Source: Marinobacter sp. F4216 (GTDB lineage Bacteria; Pseudomonadota; Gammaproteobacteria; Pseudomonadales; Oleiphilaceae). From it: a DNA stretch of 64,000 bases. Below, one piece after another: positions 1 through 7,346 of the stretch (position 1 is its first letter; every line of letters begins with the position of its first letter). The translations under genes were made by a program, and so were the position numbers. The notes beneath the pieces were generated by a model. That model did not search any database, was not told the origin of the DNA, and saw only the letters and a program-made list of their open reading frames with translations. Location: NCBI RefSeq assembly GCF_019931195.1, contig NZ_JAIOUO010000004.1, forward strand, positions 186,001 through 250,000, given 5' to 3'.

Positions 1-22
1 TGAGTTCTTCGGTCGTTACCAT
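1..22 (-). CDS. Start of a gene running off the left edge (partial)
   Basis: On the minus strand an AGGAG motif lies 5 nt before an ATG at 22-20 and the frame stays open to the window edge, reading M-V-T-T-E-E-L. A second ATG directly upstream (25-23) is an alternative start. Only seven residues are visible, so no function can be given. It would lie downstream of, and in the same direction as, the LysR gene. Confidence rests only on the good ribosome binding site. Confidence 0.4.
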
Positions 23-67
23 CATCTCTCCTGCACGCTAATGGGATCTTCGGATCGCAGGCCACAC

Positions 68-985
68 TCACCTGGCGGCTTCTGCCTTGATCCAGGCAAT
101 GAAACTTTGAACAAGCATTGTTCGGGCGGCTCTCTCCGAGGCGATGATATCGTAGCCGATACTCGTTTCCACCACGTCCGTAAAGGGCCGAACCAGAAGA
201 CCTGCAGACACCAGGTCTCGCATAATCGGCAGGCTCCCGAGCACCACTCCCTGCCCCGCGATGGCGGCCTGGACGGCCAGGTTATAGTCGCTGAAACTGA
301 TTCCCCGGCGCGCATCAATACGTTCAACACCCAGTTGGCTAAGCCAGGACTGCCAACTGACGCAGTCCCGGGTCGCCCTCGCCCAGGTCAGGGCCGAGGT
401 ATCCCAGTGAATCAATGTGGCACGGGACAGGTCTGTTAACTGTTTCAAGCCATCCGGCCCCCTGGTCAATGACGGGCTGCAAAACGCGCAGAGTGTTTCG
501 TCAAATAGCCGATGGGCCACCACGCCCTTCTGCGGCGCCGCTCCGAAACGTATCGCCACATCAGCCACGCCCGCCTCCAGGTCCGCGAGGCGCAACGACG
601 AGTCAATCAGCACATCCACATCGGCGTGCAGCGCCCGAAACCGTTCAAGCCGGGGCACCAGCCAGGCAGTGGCAAAAGAGGGTTCGGCCGAAATAATCAG
701 TCGCCGGGGCTGCCTGTATCCACGAATCTGACCAACCGCATCCTCAATCTGCTGGAAGCCAGCGGCCAGAGCATCCAGCCCTGCCCGACCTGCCGGTGTT
801 ACCTTCAGTCCACGGCCACTACGTTCCACCAGTGCAATACCCAGGTGCTCTTCCAGCTTCCGGACGAGCTGCTTCACAGCAGCCGGGGTCACATGGAGCT
901 CCTCGGCCGCTTGAGCAAAACTCAAGTGGCGACAGGTGGTTTCAAAGGCGCGGAGTGCGTTGAGGGAGGGTAGCGGCTGACTCAT
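68..985 (-). CDS. LysR-family transcriptional regulator
   Basis: A 305-residue DNA-binding regulator. Residues about 6-65 form the LysR winged helix-turn-helix (LNALRAFETTCRHLSFAQAA and a following recognition helix around VTPAAVKQLVRKLEE). The rest is the periplasmic-binding-protein-like effector domain. The pattern resembles the GcvA/AmpR branch of the family. It is divergently transcribed from an EamA-type exporter gene starting at 1188, a common arrangement in which the regulator controls the neighbouring transporter; that link is inference. A palindromic T-N11-A LysR-type box lies just upstream of its start. The effector cannot be named from sequence. Confidence 0.9.
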   Translation of the reverse strand: MSQPLPSLNALRAFETTCRHLSFAQAAEELHVTPAAVKQLVRKLEEHLGIALVERSGRGLKVTPAGRAGLDALAAGFQQIEDAVGQIRGYRQPRRLIISAEPSFATAWLVPRLERFRALHADVDVLIDSSLRLADLEAGVADVAIRFGAAPQKGVVAHRLFDETLCAFCSPSLTRGPDGLKQLTDLSRATLIHWDTSALTWARATRDCVSWQSWLSQLGVERIDARRGISFSDYNLAVQAAIAGQGVVLGSLPIMRDLVSAGLLVRPFTDVVETSIGYDIIASERAARTMLVQSFIAWIKAEAAR

Positions 986-990
986 TAGAA

Positions 991-1005
991 GTTAGATTAG
1001 CTAAC
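991..1005. promoter_or_regulatory. Candidate LysR-type operator (T-N11-A palindrome)
   Basis: The 15-nt sequence GTTAG-ATTAG-CTAAC is a perfect inverted repeat with 5-nt arms. It contains the T-N11-A pattern typical of LysR binding sites. It lies 6 nt upstream of the LysR start codon, in the region shared with the divergent transporter gene, as expected for autoregulation. Binding is inferred. Confidence 0.45.
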
Positions 1006-1187
1006 CCCTCGGGGTAGATCAAATGAATTGCATAGACTAAAAAGATAAGCAAAATAACGCCGCTCGCGTGCTCACGCGTTAGAAAAGGTTTTCCTCTCCA
1101 GGACACCGTCCGAGCTATCATCGTTAGCTGGCCTGCGGCCTGTGGAAGACCACCGTCTGGCTCCCCCTGAATTGCGAGGCCTGTCTT

Positions 1188-2090
1188 ATGAACGATGATC
1201 GCCACACCCTACTTGCCTCCGCCATCGTCCTGTTTACCGGCGTACTCTGGGGTATCTACTGGTTACCGGTTCGAGCCCTCGGTGACATGGGACTGACCGG
1301 TGCCTGGGGCACCGCCGCCATTACGGTGGCAACCGTTCTACTGCTGTTACCCATTGCGATTCGGCACCGTCGTCAGCTGAGGCAAACTCATCCCATCGCC
1401 CTTGTCTCCATTGCCGCGGGGGGAGCCGCCTTTGCCCTCTACTCCGTGGGCTTCATGTATGGGCGGGTCGCAATCATTATCCTGCTCTGGTTCCTGAGCC
1501 CGGTCTGGAGCACACTGATCGGCCGCTATGTAATGGGCTGGCCAACACCCCGGTTACGGATTGTTGCCATCGTGTTGGGCCTGGTGGGTCTGTTGATAAT
1601 GCTCGGGGCTGACGGAGGACTACCCTTACCCCAGGGTATTGGTGAGTGGATGGCGCTGATCGCCGGCATCCTGTGGTCATTCTCGACCACCGGCATTCGC
1701 GTGAAATCCAACATTGAGGCAATGCCCGCGACCTTTATCTTTGCCGTTGGTGCAGCCATAACAGCGCTGGTTCTGGCCCCGATACTGGAGCCCGTTCCAA
1801 CCCTAACCAGCACCGAGGCCCCAGCTATGGCCGGACTGGCACTGATCACGGGCGGTCTCTGGTGGGGTCTTAATCTGGTGGCACTGATGTGGGCAACGGC
1901 CCGGCTGGAGCCGGCTCGGGTGTGCATCCTGTTGATGTCAGAGGTGCTTTTTGGTGCATTGTCCGCAGCCGTTCTCGCGGGGGAAACTCTGCATCCGGCC
2001 GAAGTGATTGGCGGCATGATTGTGTTGATTGCCGGGCTTCTGGAAGTCCTTCCGGTTCGCCCCAAGGTTAACCACAAACCGGGCCTGTAA
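1188..2090 (+). CDS. DMT-superfamily (EamA) transporter
   Basis: A 300-residue inner-membrane protein with about ten hydrophobic helices arranged as two EamA repeats (roughly residues 10-140 and 150-290). The GVLWGIYWLPVR motif near the N-terminus and the matching GILWSFSTTGIR in the second half are typical. Family members export amino acids or other metabolites in the drug/metabolite transporter superfamily; the substrate cannot be told here. It is divergent from the LysR regulator, which probably controls it. An inverted repeat (ACCGGGCC...GGCCCGGT) overlaps the stop codon and may form a weak transcript-end hairpin, but no T-tract follows it. Confidence 0.88.
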   Translation: MNDDRHTLLASAIVLFTGVLWGIYWLPVRALGDMGLTGAWGTAAITVATVLLLLPIAIRHRRQLRQTHPIALVSIAAGGAAFALYSVGFMYGRVAIIILLWFLSPVWSTLIGRYVMGWPTPRLRIVAIVLGLVGLLIMLGADGGLPLPQGIGEWMALIAGILWSFSTTGIRVKSNIEAMPATFIFAVGAAITALVLAPILEPVPTLTSTEAPAMAGLALITGGLWWGLNLVALMWATARLEPARVCILLMSEVLFGALSAAVLAGETLHPAEVIGGMIVLIAGLLEVLPVRPKVNHKPGL

Positions 2091-2119
2091 GCGGCCCGGT
2101 TACTGGCAATCACTCCGTA

Positions 2120-2695
2120 CTACCGGTTTTTCAGAGCGCTCAAACCGCGCCAGTCCTCCAGATCCTGCTCCGGCTTTTCGGCGCGAAAGCGCGCGTAAAG
2201 ATCGATGCCAGCCTGATCTTCCAGAATATCCACCTGAACGCCTTTTTCCCGTAGCAGCGCTTCCGTGCCAGAAGCATTCGTCACATCGCCGACCACGGCC
2301 CGATGGAATCCGCGCATATGAATGAGTGTCGCGCACACATCACAGGGGCTCAACGTACTGTAGATCGTGGTGTTGCTGAAATCTATGCGTCCCGCATCCC
2401 GAATAGCAGAGGTTTCCCCATGATTGTACGGGTGCCCTTCCTGGACAAGGGTATTGTGCCCCTTACCCAGAATCTGGTTGGTATCCTTATCAACGATGAC
2501 CGCGCCAATCGGGCAACCTCCTTCGTCATAACTCTTTTGCGCAAGCATCACAGCGATCCGCATGAAGTCCGCATCGGTAAGCGTTCGCGCAAAGTCACTA
2601 TCCATCAACACAGGCAAACTCTTGGTCGGCATGTGGGCAATCGCCCTCAGTGCCTGTTCCGATTTCTGGGAATTCTTGCCGAAGAGGGTATTCAT
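2120..2695 (-). CDS. Fungal-type cytosine deaminase (CMP/dCMP deaminase fold)
   Basis: Zinc-dependent deaminase. The zinc site is visible as H92-G-E94 and P-C118-D-V-C121, and the stretch TLSPCDVCATLIHMRGF strongly resembles yeast Fcy1 (TLSPCDMC). The C-terminal ERAEKPEQ/DLEDW-type tail also looks like Fcy1, so cytosine to uracil is the most likely reaction; a related nucleoside or guanine deaminase is the alternative. The start is unsure. The 191-residue frame lacks a good ribosome binding site. M22 (2632) has a GAGGG about 11 nt upstream, and M31 (2605) would give the roughly 160-residue length usual for the family. The next gene in the same direction, a sulfotransferase, is more than 100 nt upstream, so it is probably a single-gene unit. 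Confidence 0.82.
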   Translation of the reverse strand: MNTLFGKNSQKSEQALRAIAHMPTKSLPVLMDSDFARTLTDADFMRIAVMLAQKSYDEGGCPIGAVIVDKDTNQILGKGHNTLVQEGHPYNHGETSAIRDAGRIDFSNTTIYSTLSPCDVCATLIHMRGFHRAVVGDVTNASGTEALLREKGVQVDILEDQAGIDLYARFRAEKPEQDLEDWRGLSALKNR

Positions 2696-2815
2696 AAGTT
2701 AAGGCCACTATTTGGAGAAACTCATGATGAAAAGCCGGGAACCCGACCACCACTGATTCTCGGAGAAAAGACAAACCGGACCTTAGCTCATGTTCTAACC
2801 GAAAGACACAGCCAC

Positions 2816-3685
2816 TCAAGCACGATTCGATTCATTAAATGCCTCTTTTTTTCTCATTCTCTTGAGAACGTCTCTCTTTCTTAGTGAGTGCCCTTTACCA
2901 TCTGTTTCAATATACTCTTGGGTAAACCGATCAATCCACTTCCTATTCAGGCTTGAGGCTTGCTTTTCCAAGGAGGGTTTTAACTCGACATTGTCAAGAT
3001 ATTCTTTGGGAAGAAAAAAACTCAAAACCTCGCGAGGACTCTTAACAAGCTCTTCGTATACAACTTCAATTACAGGAACATTTATCGACGAAACAAAGAT
3101 ATCCGAGAATATATCCTGCTGCTTAATGGAGTTGATTCGATACTTTATACTTTTGAAAGAGTATACGGGCTCAGCCCTAGCTTGGAATTCACTGCTCCAC
3201 CCCCCCGTTTGAGTCGCGATTTCGTAGGATACCGCTTGAGCCACCACATCTTTTCGCCGAACTCTTACCACGACTTTCTCCGATTGCGGAAAGTATTCTT
3301 CAAGCTTCCAATACAAGGGCAAGTGACGTCCATGTAAATTGATACCGAGCCATCCACTTTCCATAGTTCGGAATCGAATTAGCTGATTAATGAACTTCTC
3401 TTTATCAAGAATGCCTTTTCGTAGACACTTCCATCTTTTTGCAATTATTGGCAGGTAGTTATAGGGCTGGAAGTACTCATGCGCCAAACAGAATCCGGAT
3501 TGGAAGAGCAGATCACAGATCATCGTACTGCCTGACCGTGGGGTGCTCAGAAGAAGAAAAACCCCTTTGATGTCTTGCGCATGCTCTACATCGTATTGCT
3601 TATCGATGAAATCTGACTCAGGGATCTGAGCTATTGCCGATTTCGTCGCCTCTCGGGTAATTCTGATTACGTCATTTTTGGCCAT
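2816..3685 (-). CDS. Stf0-like sulfotransferase
   Basis: A 289-residue soluble protein with the PAPS-binding loop T-P-R-S-G-S-T at residues 48-54 and a second nucleotide-binding element, RRKDVVAQAVSY, at 143-154, followed by TGGWSS. This layout matches the Stf0 family (trehalose 2-sulfotransferase and related carbohydrate or lipid sulfotransferases), which transfers sulfate from 3'-phosphoadenylyl sulfate to a hydroxyl acceptor. The acceptor is unknown and no PAPS synthesis genes are nearby. The gene is visibly AT-richer than its neighbours, with frequent AAA, ATT and TTT codons, which suggests recent acquisition. The start is chosen at the first ATG of a continuous N-terminus; a GGAAGG motif lies 3-8 nt before it. 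Confidence 0.8.
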   Translation of the reverse strand: MAKNDVIRITREATKSAIAQIPESDFIDKQYDVEHAQDIKGVFLLLSTPRSGSTMICDLLFQSGFCLAHEYFQPYNYLPIIAKRWKCLRKGILDKEKFINQLIRFRTMESGWLGINLHGRHLPLYWKLEEYFPQSEKVVVRVRRKDVVAQAVSYEIATQTGGWSSEFQARAEPVYSFKSIKYRINSIKQQDIFSDIFVSSINVPVIEVVYEELVKSPREVLSFFLPKEYLDNVELKPSLEKQASSLNRKWIDRFTQEYIETDGKGHSLRKRDVLKRMRKKEAFNESNRA

Positions 3686-4025
3686 GATCCTTCCTCGCGC
3701 AGAGCGCTAACGCCGAACCCATTTCTGCAGCTTCAAGCGTATGCGACGACCAGAGGTACGCACTCACTCAACTTTTGAAGCTTACTGAGCAATCTAAAGA
3801 TCAAGAACTAGATGTTTCAAACCAAACAAGATGTGAGTCTGAAAGCTAGTACTCAGAGAGAACAGACATGAATAGGTAATACCACTACCTTGGCTGAGAC
3901 TTTGGACATTAAGCAGGGCGCATTAGCTAGCAGTCAAAGTTGTCGTCAAAACGAAACCACTTATCCTTGTCATTACTCAACTGTCTATGTATCAGAGCTC
4001 TTATCACAGGGAACGGGCAAAAGTT
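3686..4025. other. Intergenic stretch without a recognisable gene
   Basis: This 340-nt AT-rich stretch lies between the sulfotransferase start and the left copy of the aceA 3' end. Short open frames occur but none has a ribosome binding site or a recognisable product. It presumably holds the sulfotransferase promoter. I see no tRNA, repeat or insertion sequence in it. Confidence 0.5.
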
Positions 4026-4247
4026 ACAAAAAAGCCCCATCAAACGATGGGGCTTTTCGGGGGCTTCCGGAGTGATCCGGAAGCGACAACTCAGAACCGT
4101 CGATAGCCGAACTGGTTCATGGTGTTGTCTTTACCACCAGCCTTCAGAGCCGCTTCACCAGCGAAGAACTCTTTGTGGTCGTCACCGATGTTGGAACCAG
4201 CCATGTCCTGGTGCTTAACGGTGGCGATACCCTGACGGATTTCCTTA
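4026..4247. repeat. Direct repeat, left copy: duplicated aceA 3' end and terminator
   Basis: These ~222 nt repeat positions 5432-5654 almost exactly. They carry the bidirectional terminator, a second small hairpin and the last ~46 codons of isocitrate lyase. Differences seen: one A fewer in the A-run, a few substitutions after the terminator, an inverted 4-nt loop in the second hairpin, and one T missing at the stop codon, so TAA becomes TAT and the frame runs on as Y-R-R-F. Exact identity ends at 4247; partial similarity continues for about 13 nt. Confidence 0.9.
4034..4053. terminator. Bidirectional terminator (left copy)
   Basis: An 8-bp stem GCCCCATC / GATGGGGC with an AAAC loop, an A-run on the left and a T-run on the right, so it can act on both strands. 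It is a duplicate of the terminator at 5441-5460. Confidence 0.75.
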
Positions 4248-4367
4248 AGCTTTACGGCTGCGGCAAACAGGCCAGCCAACAGCATATGAGGCAGGATATG
4301 GGAAAACGACCGACCCTTTCCAGGCCAGCATGAGCCCGAGAGCACCGGGACGATCACGAACAATCAT
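4091..4367 (-). pseudogene. Bestrophin-like N-terminus, frameshifted and fused to the aceA 3' end
   Basis: On the minus strand GGAG lies 9 nt before an ATG at 4367. The frame reads MIVRDRPGALGLMLAWKGSV, a typical bestrophin-family start (anion channel, M-I-V-R-x-R-P...W-x-G-S). After about 20 codons the expected continuation (SHILPHMLLAGLFAA) is only found in the next frame, so a single-base frameshift lies in the GTTTTCCC run near 4300. From about 4247 the frame passes into the last ~46 codons of isocitrate lyase (KEIRQGIATVKHQDMAG...), then runs past the mutated stop. The remaining ~250 residues of a bestrophin are absent. It cannot make a working channel; it is the scar of a deletion or duplication joining two unrelated genes. 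Confidence 0.75.
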
Positions 4368-4620
4368 GACAAATAACTCCAGGCAGCGAGAGCGGCATGT
4401 TAACACTGCTTGGAGATCTGAGGGTCAGATGATAGGTATGGCCGAAAACGACATCTGACTAGCCAGACCTATGTTAGATGGATTCAAAATGGAATGGGCC
4501 AGCGACGACAGCGAGCAATCCTACACCAACGAAAATCCATTGTTAGCAACAGCGCAGCTGTTGATATCATCGACTGGGAATGCAACCACATTTTGCCGCT
4601 GCTTATGCCAGACAACGGAC

Positions 4621-5127
4621 TCATTCAGTCTTGAGCGAATAGGATATATCCACTGCTTGCGAAATATCCTTGCCGACAGGGGCATGAGCAATCACCCAGT
4701 CAACCAGCTCCTGAATTTCTTCCCGAGGGGCATTTTTAGCTCGAATATCAAAACTGACTCGCATTTCAGAAGACCCCGGAGATATCCCCTCATCCAGAAA
4801 CATTCCACGACCGTCAGACATAGCATCAACTCTCACGACTATCGAATCCAGATCAATCCCACATCGGGCAGCTCTCATCGCCAACAACGTAGCATCACAG
4901 CTGGCAATTGCAGCCCGCATCAACCATCCCGGCGAATTACAGGTGGCAGTACCACCGACCTCTTCGGGCATGTCGGTATAAACAAATCTGCCGTCTGGCG
5001 ATTGAATACGGCACTTGAGCCCATCCTCAACCACTGCCGTGGCACAAACATCGGGCTCTGGTCCGGTTCTGGTCCTCATGTAGGTTTCGACGTTCTCAAC
5101 TGCTTTTCCAATGTGCTGGGTAGTCAT
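4621..5127 (-). CDS. OsmC-like family protein
   Basis: 168 residues from the ATG at 5127 (MTTQHIGKAVENVETYM). A longer open frame upstream has no coding character. The central helix GWLMRAAIASCDATLLAMRAARCGIDLDSIVVRVD and the following strand-rich half match OsmC-like proteins. In that family the cysteine of the central helix (C77 here) is a redox-active thiol. The second catalytic cysteine of classical OsmC/Ohr peroxidases is not obvious, so peroxidase activity is doubtful. The gene lies alone between the two copies of the aceA 3' end, inside the rearranged segment. Confidence 0.72.
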   Translation of the reverse strand: MTTQHIGKAVENVETYMRTRTGPEPDVCATAVVEDGLKCRIQSPDGRFVYTDMPEEVGGTATCNSPGWLMRAAIASCDATLLAMRAARCGIDLDSIVVRVDAMSDGRGMFLDEGISPGSSEMRVSFDIRAKNAPREEIQELVDWVIAHAPVGKDISQAVDISYSLKTE

Positions 5128-5431
5128 CGTTGTCTCACGAAGTAAGTTTTCGTTGTTTCGCACAGAGTCTGGGCAAACCAGGGAAATCCTTACTGGCGTT
5201 GCCCTCGCGATAAGCACTTCCGACGAGCAAAGCTGCCTTCTCAGTATGGACCACCCCTGTCGAAGCGCCCGCCTCGAAACCACTTGTCAGGATCAAACAT
5301 GAGGAAACGCATTTGGGCATCGTCCTGCTGGGTCATTGGTTCGTTGTGAGGCCGAAACTCCAGGATTTCCAGAGTGAGCACCCGAAATTCGAAGCACAGT
5401 TGACGTCCACACTATTCTGGTCCGTACAGGC

Positions 5432-5654
5432 ACAAAAAAAGCCCCATCAAACGATGGGGCTTTTTGGGGCCTCCGGATCACTCCGGAAGCGACAACTCAG
5501 AACCGTCGATTAGCCGAACTGGTTCATGGTGTTGTCTTTACCACCAGCCTTCAGAGCCGCTTCACCAGCGAAGAACTCTTTGTGGTCGTCACCGATGTTG
5601 GAACCAGCCATGTCCTGGTGCTTAACGGTGGCGATACCCTGACGGATTTCCTTA
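5432..5654. repeat. Direct repeat, right copy: native aceA 3' end and terminator
   Basis: This is the original copy, continuous with intact aceA, of the segment repeated at 4026-4247. The TAA stop is intact here, and the second hairpin loop reads TCAC instead of GTGA. Confidence 0.9.
5441..5460. terminator. Bidirectional terminator after aceA
   Basis: Stem GCCCCATC / GATGGGGC with an AAAC loop, flanked by seven A on the left and a T-run on the right. It lies between the OsmC-like gene start and the aceA stop and would end aceA transcription on the minus strand. Confidence 0.8.
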
Positions 5655-7102
5655 CGCTGTACGCCTGCAACGTAGGCCAGCATGCCTTCGTCACCGAAGT
5701 AGCCCTTGGCCAGGTTGTCGGTAGACAGGGCCGCAGTGTGGTAAGTCGGCAGAGTGATCAGGTGGTGGAAGATACCCGCTTCGCGAGATCCGTCACGCTG
5801 GAAGTTCTGACACCACTCGTCGGCCAGCTGGCCCAGTTCGGTGTTGTCGTACTCTTCGCTCATCAGCTTGGCGCGGTCGTAAGCAGATACGTCCTTGCCT
5901 TCTTCCTGCCATGCGTCGAATACCTGCTGACGGAAGTTCAGGGTCCAGTTGAAGGACGGGCTGTTGTTGTAAACCAGCTTGGCATCGGGCACCACTTCAC
6001 GGATGCGGTTAACCATGCTGGCGATCTGGCCAACGTGGGGTTTCTCAGTCTCGATCCACAGCAGGTCAGCGCCGTTCTGCAGGCTGGCGATACAGTCCAT
6101 AACAACACGGTCTTCACCAGAGCCCGGCTTGAACTGGAACAGGCCAGAAGGCAGACGCTTCGGCTTAACCAGCTTGCCGTTTTGCTTGATAACAACGTCG
6201 CCGTTGGCGATGTCGTCAGCGCTTTCAATCACGTCGCCGTCGATGAAGCTGTTGTACTGGTCGCCCAGGTCGCCCGGCTCGTTGGTTACAGCGATCTGCT
6301 TGGTCAGGCCAGCACCCAGGGAGTCGGTACGAGCAACGATAACACCGTCGTCCACACCCAGCTCCAGGAACGCCAGACGAACAGCGTTGATCTTGGCCAG
6401 GAAGTCAGCGTGAGGAACGGTTACTTTACCGTCCTGGTGGCCACACTGCTTCTCGTCAGAAACCTGGTTCTCCAGCTGGATGCAGCAGGCACCGGCTTCG
6501 ATCATTTGCTTGGCCAGCAGGTAAGTCGCTTCGGCGTTACCGAAACCAGCGTCGATGTCGGCAATGATCGGCACAACGTGGGTTTCGTGGTTGTCGATCT
6601 GAGCTTCGATTTCCTTGGCCTTGGCGTCGTCACCGGCTTGCTCAGCTTCGTCCAGAGCGCGGAACAGGTGGTTCAGTTCCCAGGCGTCAGCCTGACGCAG
6701 GAAGGTGTACAGCTCTTCGATCAGGCCAGAAACGGCAGTCTTCTCGTGCATAGACTGGTCAGGCAGGGGACCGAATTCTGAACGCAGGGCGGCTACCATC
6801 CAACCGGACAGGTACAGGTAACGACGCTTGGTGCTGCCGAAATGCTTCTTGATGGAGATCAGCTTCTGCTGACCGATGAAGCCGTGCCAGCATCCCAGAG
6901 ACTGGGTGTACTGGGAAGTGTCCTTGTCGTAGGCTGCCATGTCTTCGCGCATGATCTTGGCGGTGTACTTGGCGATGTCCAGACCAGTCTTGAACTTGTT
7001 CTGGGCGCGCATACGAGCGGCGTGCTTCGGGTTGATGGCGTTCCAGGTCGGGTTCTGCTGAACCAGGGAAGCGATGTGGTCTACATCTTGTGCAAACGGC
7101 AT
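5510..7102 (-). CDS. aceA: Isocitrate lyase
   Basis: A 530-residue enzyme of the glyoxylate shunt that cleaves isocitrate into glyoxylate and succinate, allowing growth on acetate, fatty acids and alkanes. It is the long form known from Pseudomonas-type bacteria. Visible elements are QSLGCWHGFIGQQ near residue 68, the metal-binding ADIDAGFGN (181-189), and the active-site loop K218-Q-C220-G-H222, where K-Q replaces the K-K of the textbook KKCGH signature. AAGGA lies 8 nt before the ATG. It is monocistronic, with a ~240-nt AT-rich upstream region (probable promoter) and a strong terminator after it. Its last 46 codons and terminator are duplicated at 4026-4247. Confidence 0.97.
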   Translation of the reverse strand: MPFAQDVDHIASLVQQNPTWNAINPKHAARMRAQNKFKTGLDIAKYTAKIMREDMAAYDKDTSQYTQSLGCWHGFIGQQKLISIKKHFGSTKRRYLYLSGWMVAALRSEFGPLPDQSMHEKTAVSGLIEELYTFLRQADAWELNHLFRALDEAEQAGDDAKAKEIEAQIDNHETHVVPIIADIDAGFGNAEATYLLAKQMIEAGACCIQLENQVSDEKQCGHQDGKVTVPHADFLAKINAVRLAFLELGVDDGVIVARTDSLGAGLTKQIAVTNEPGDLGDQYNSFIDGDVIESADDIANGDVVIKQNGKLVKPKRLPSGLFQFKPGSGEDRVVMDCIASLQNGADLLWIETEKPHVGQIASMVNRIREVVPDAKLVYNNSPSFNWTLNFRQQVFDAWQEEGKDVSAYDRAKLMSEEYDNTELGQLADEWCQNFQRDGSREAGIFHHLITLPTYHTAALSTDNLAKGYFGDEGMLAYVAGVQRKEIRQGIATVKHQDMAGSNIGDDHKEFFAGEAALKAGGKDNTMNQFG

Positions 7103-7346
7103 GGTTTCGATCCTTTCTAGATGATGTACCGATAAGGTCTGGAGAAGCAGATGCTGCTCCTGCCAACGGGTCGGTTTCTACGTACCCCGATGGCGATGGG
7201 GCTACTTTAGTGGTTTCATTTTTATAATTGAAATTTATATGATCTATTTCCAGCATTTTTTTGGTGAATGGCAAACCATCACCGCATAGCAGTGTTCACG
7301 GAATGAACAGGCGGAGTCATTCGAAAGGACCAAGGGTTCAAAAAGA

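Noticed and set aside
22-330. A 102-codon minus-strand frame at the left edge
   Set aside because: It overlaps the LysR coding region in another frame; only its last coordinate coincides with the real partial gene start.
942-1205. An 87-codon minus-strand frame covering the LysR-EamA intergenic region
   Set aside because: It spans the start of LysR and the divergent promoter region, with no coding signals.
2074-2099. Inverted repeat at the end of the EamA transporter gene as a terminator
   Set aside because: The stem is good but no T-tract follows on either strand, so I did not list it as a terminator.
3890-4075. Short frames before the left aceA-end copy
   Set aside because: They run into the terminator hairpin and lack binding sites or similarity.
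4471-5145. A 224-codon plus-strand frame
   Set aside because: It runs antisense to the OsmC-like gene and has no recognisable domain; the minus strand shows a clear family match.
4026-5654. The direct repeats as att sites of an integrated element
   Set aside because: They are too long (~222 nt) for typical recombination sites, and no integrase, transposase or tRNA lies between or beside them.
5582-6781. A 399-codon open frame on the plus strand
   Set aside because: It is antisense to aceA and its composition reflects the reverse of a highly codon-biased gene; no ribosome binding site or recognisable domain.
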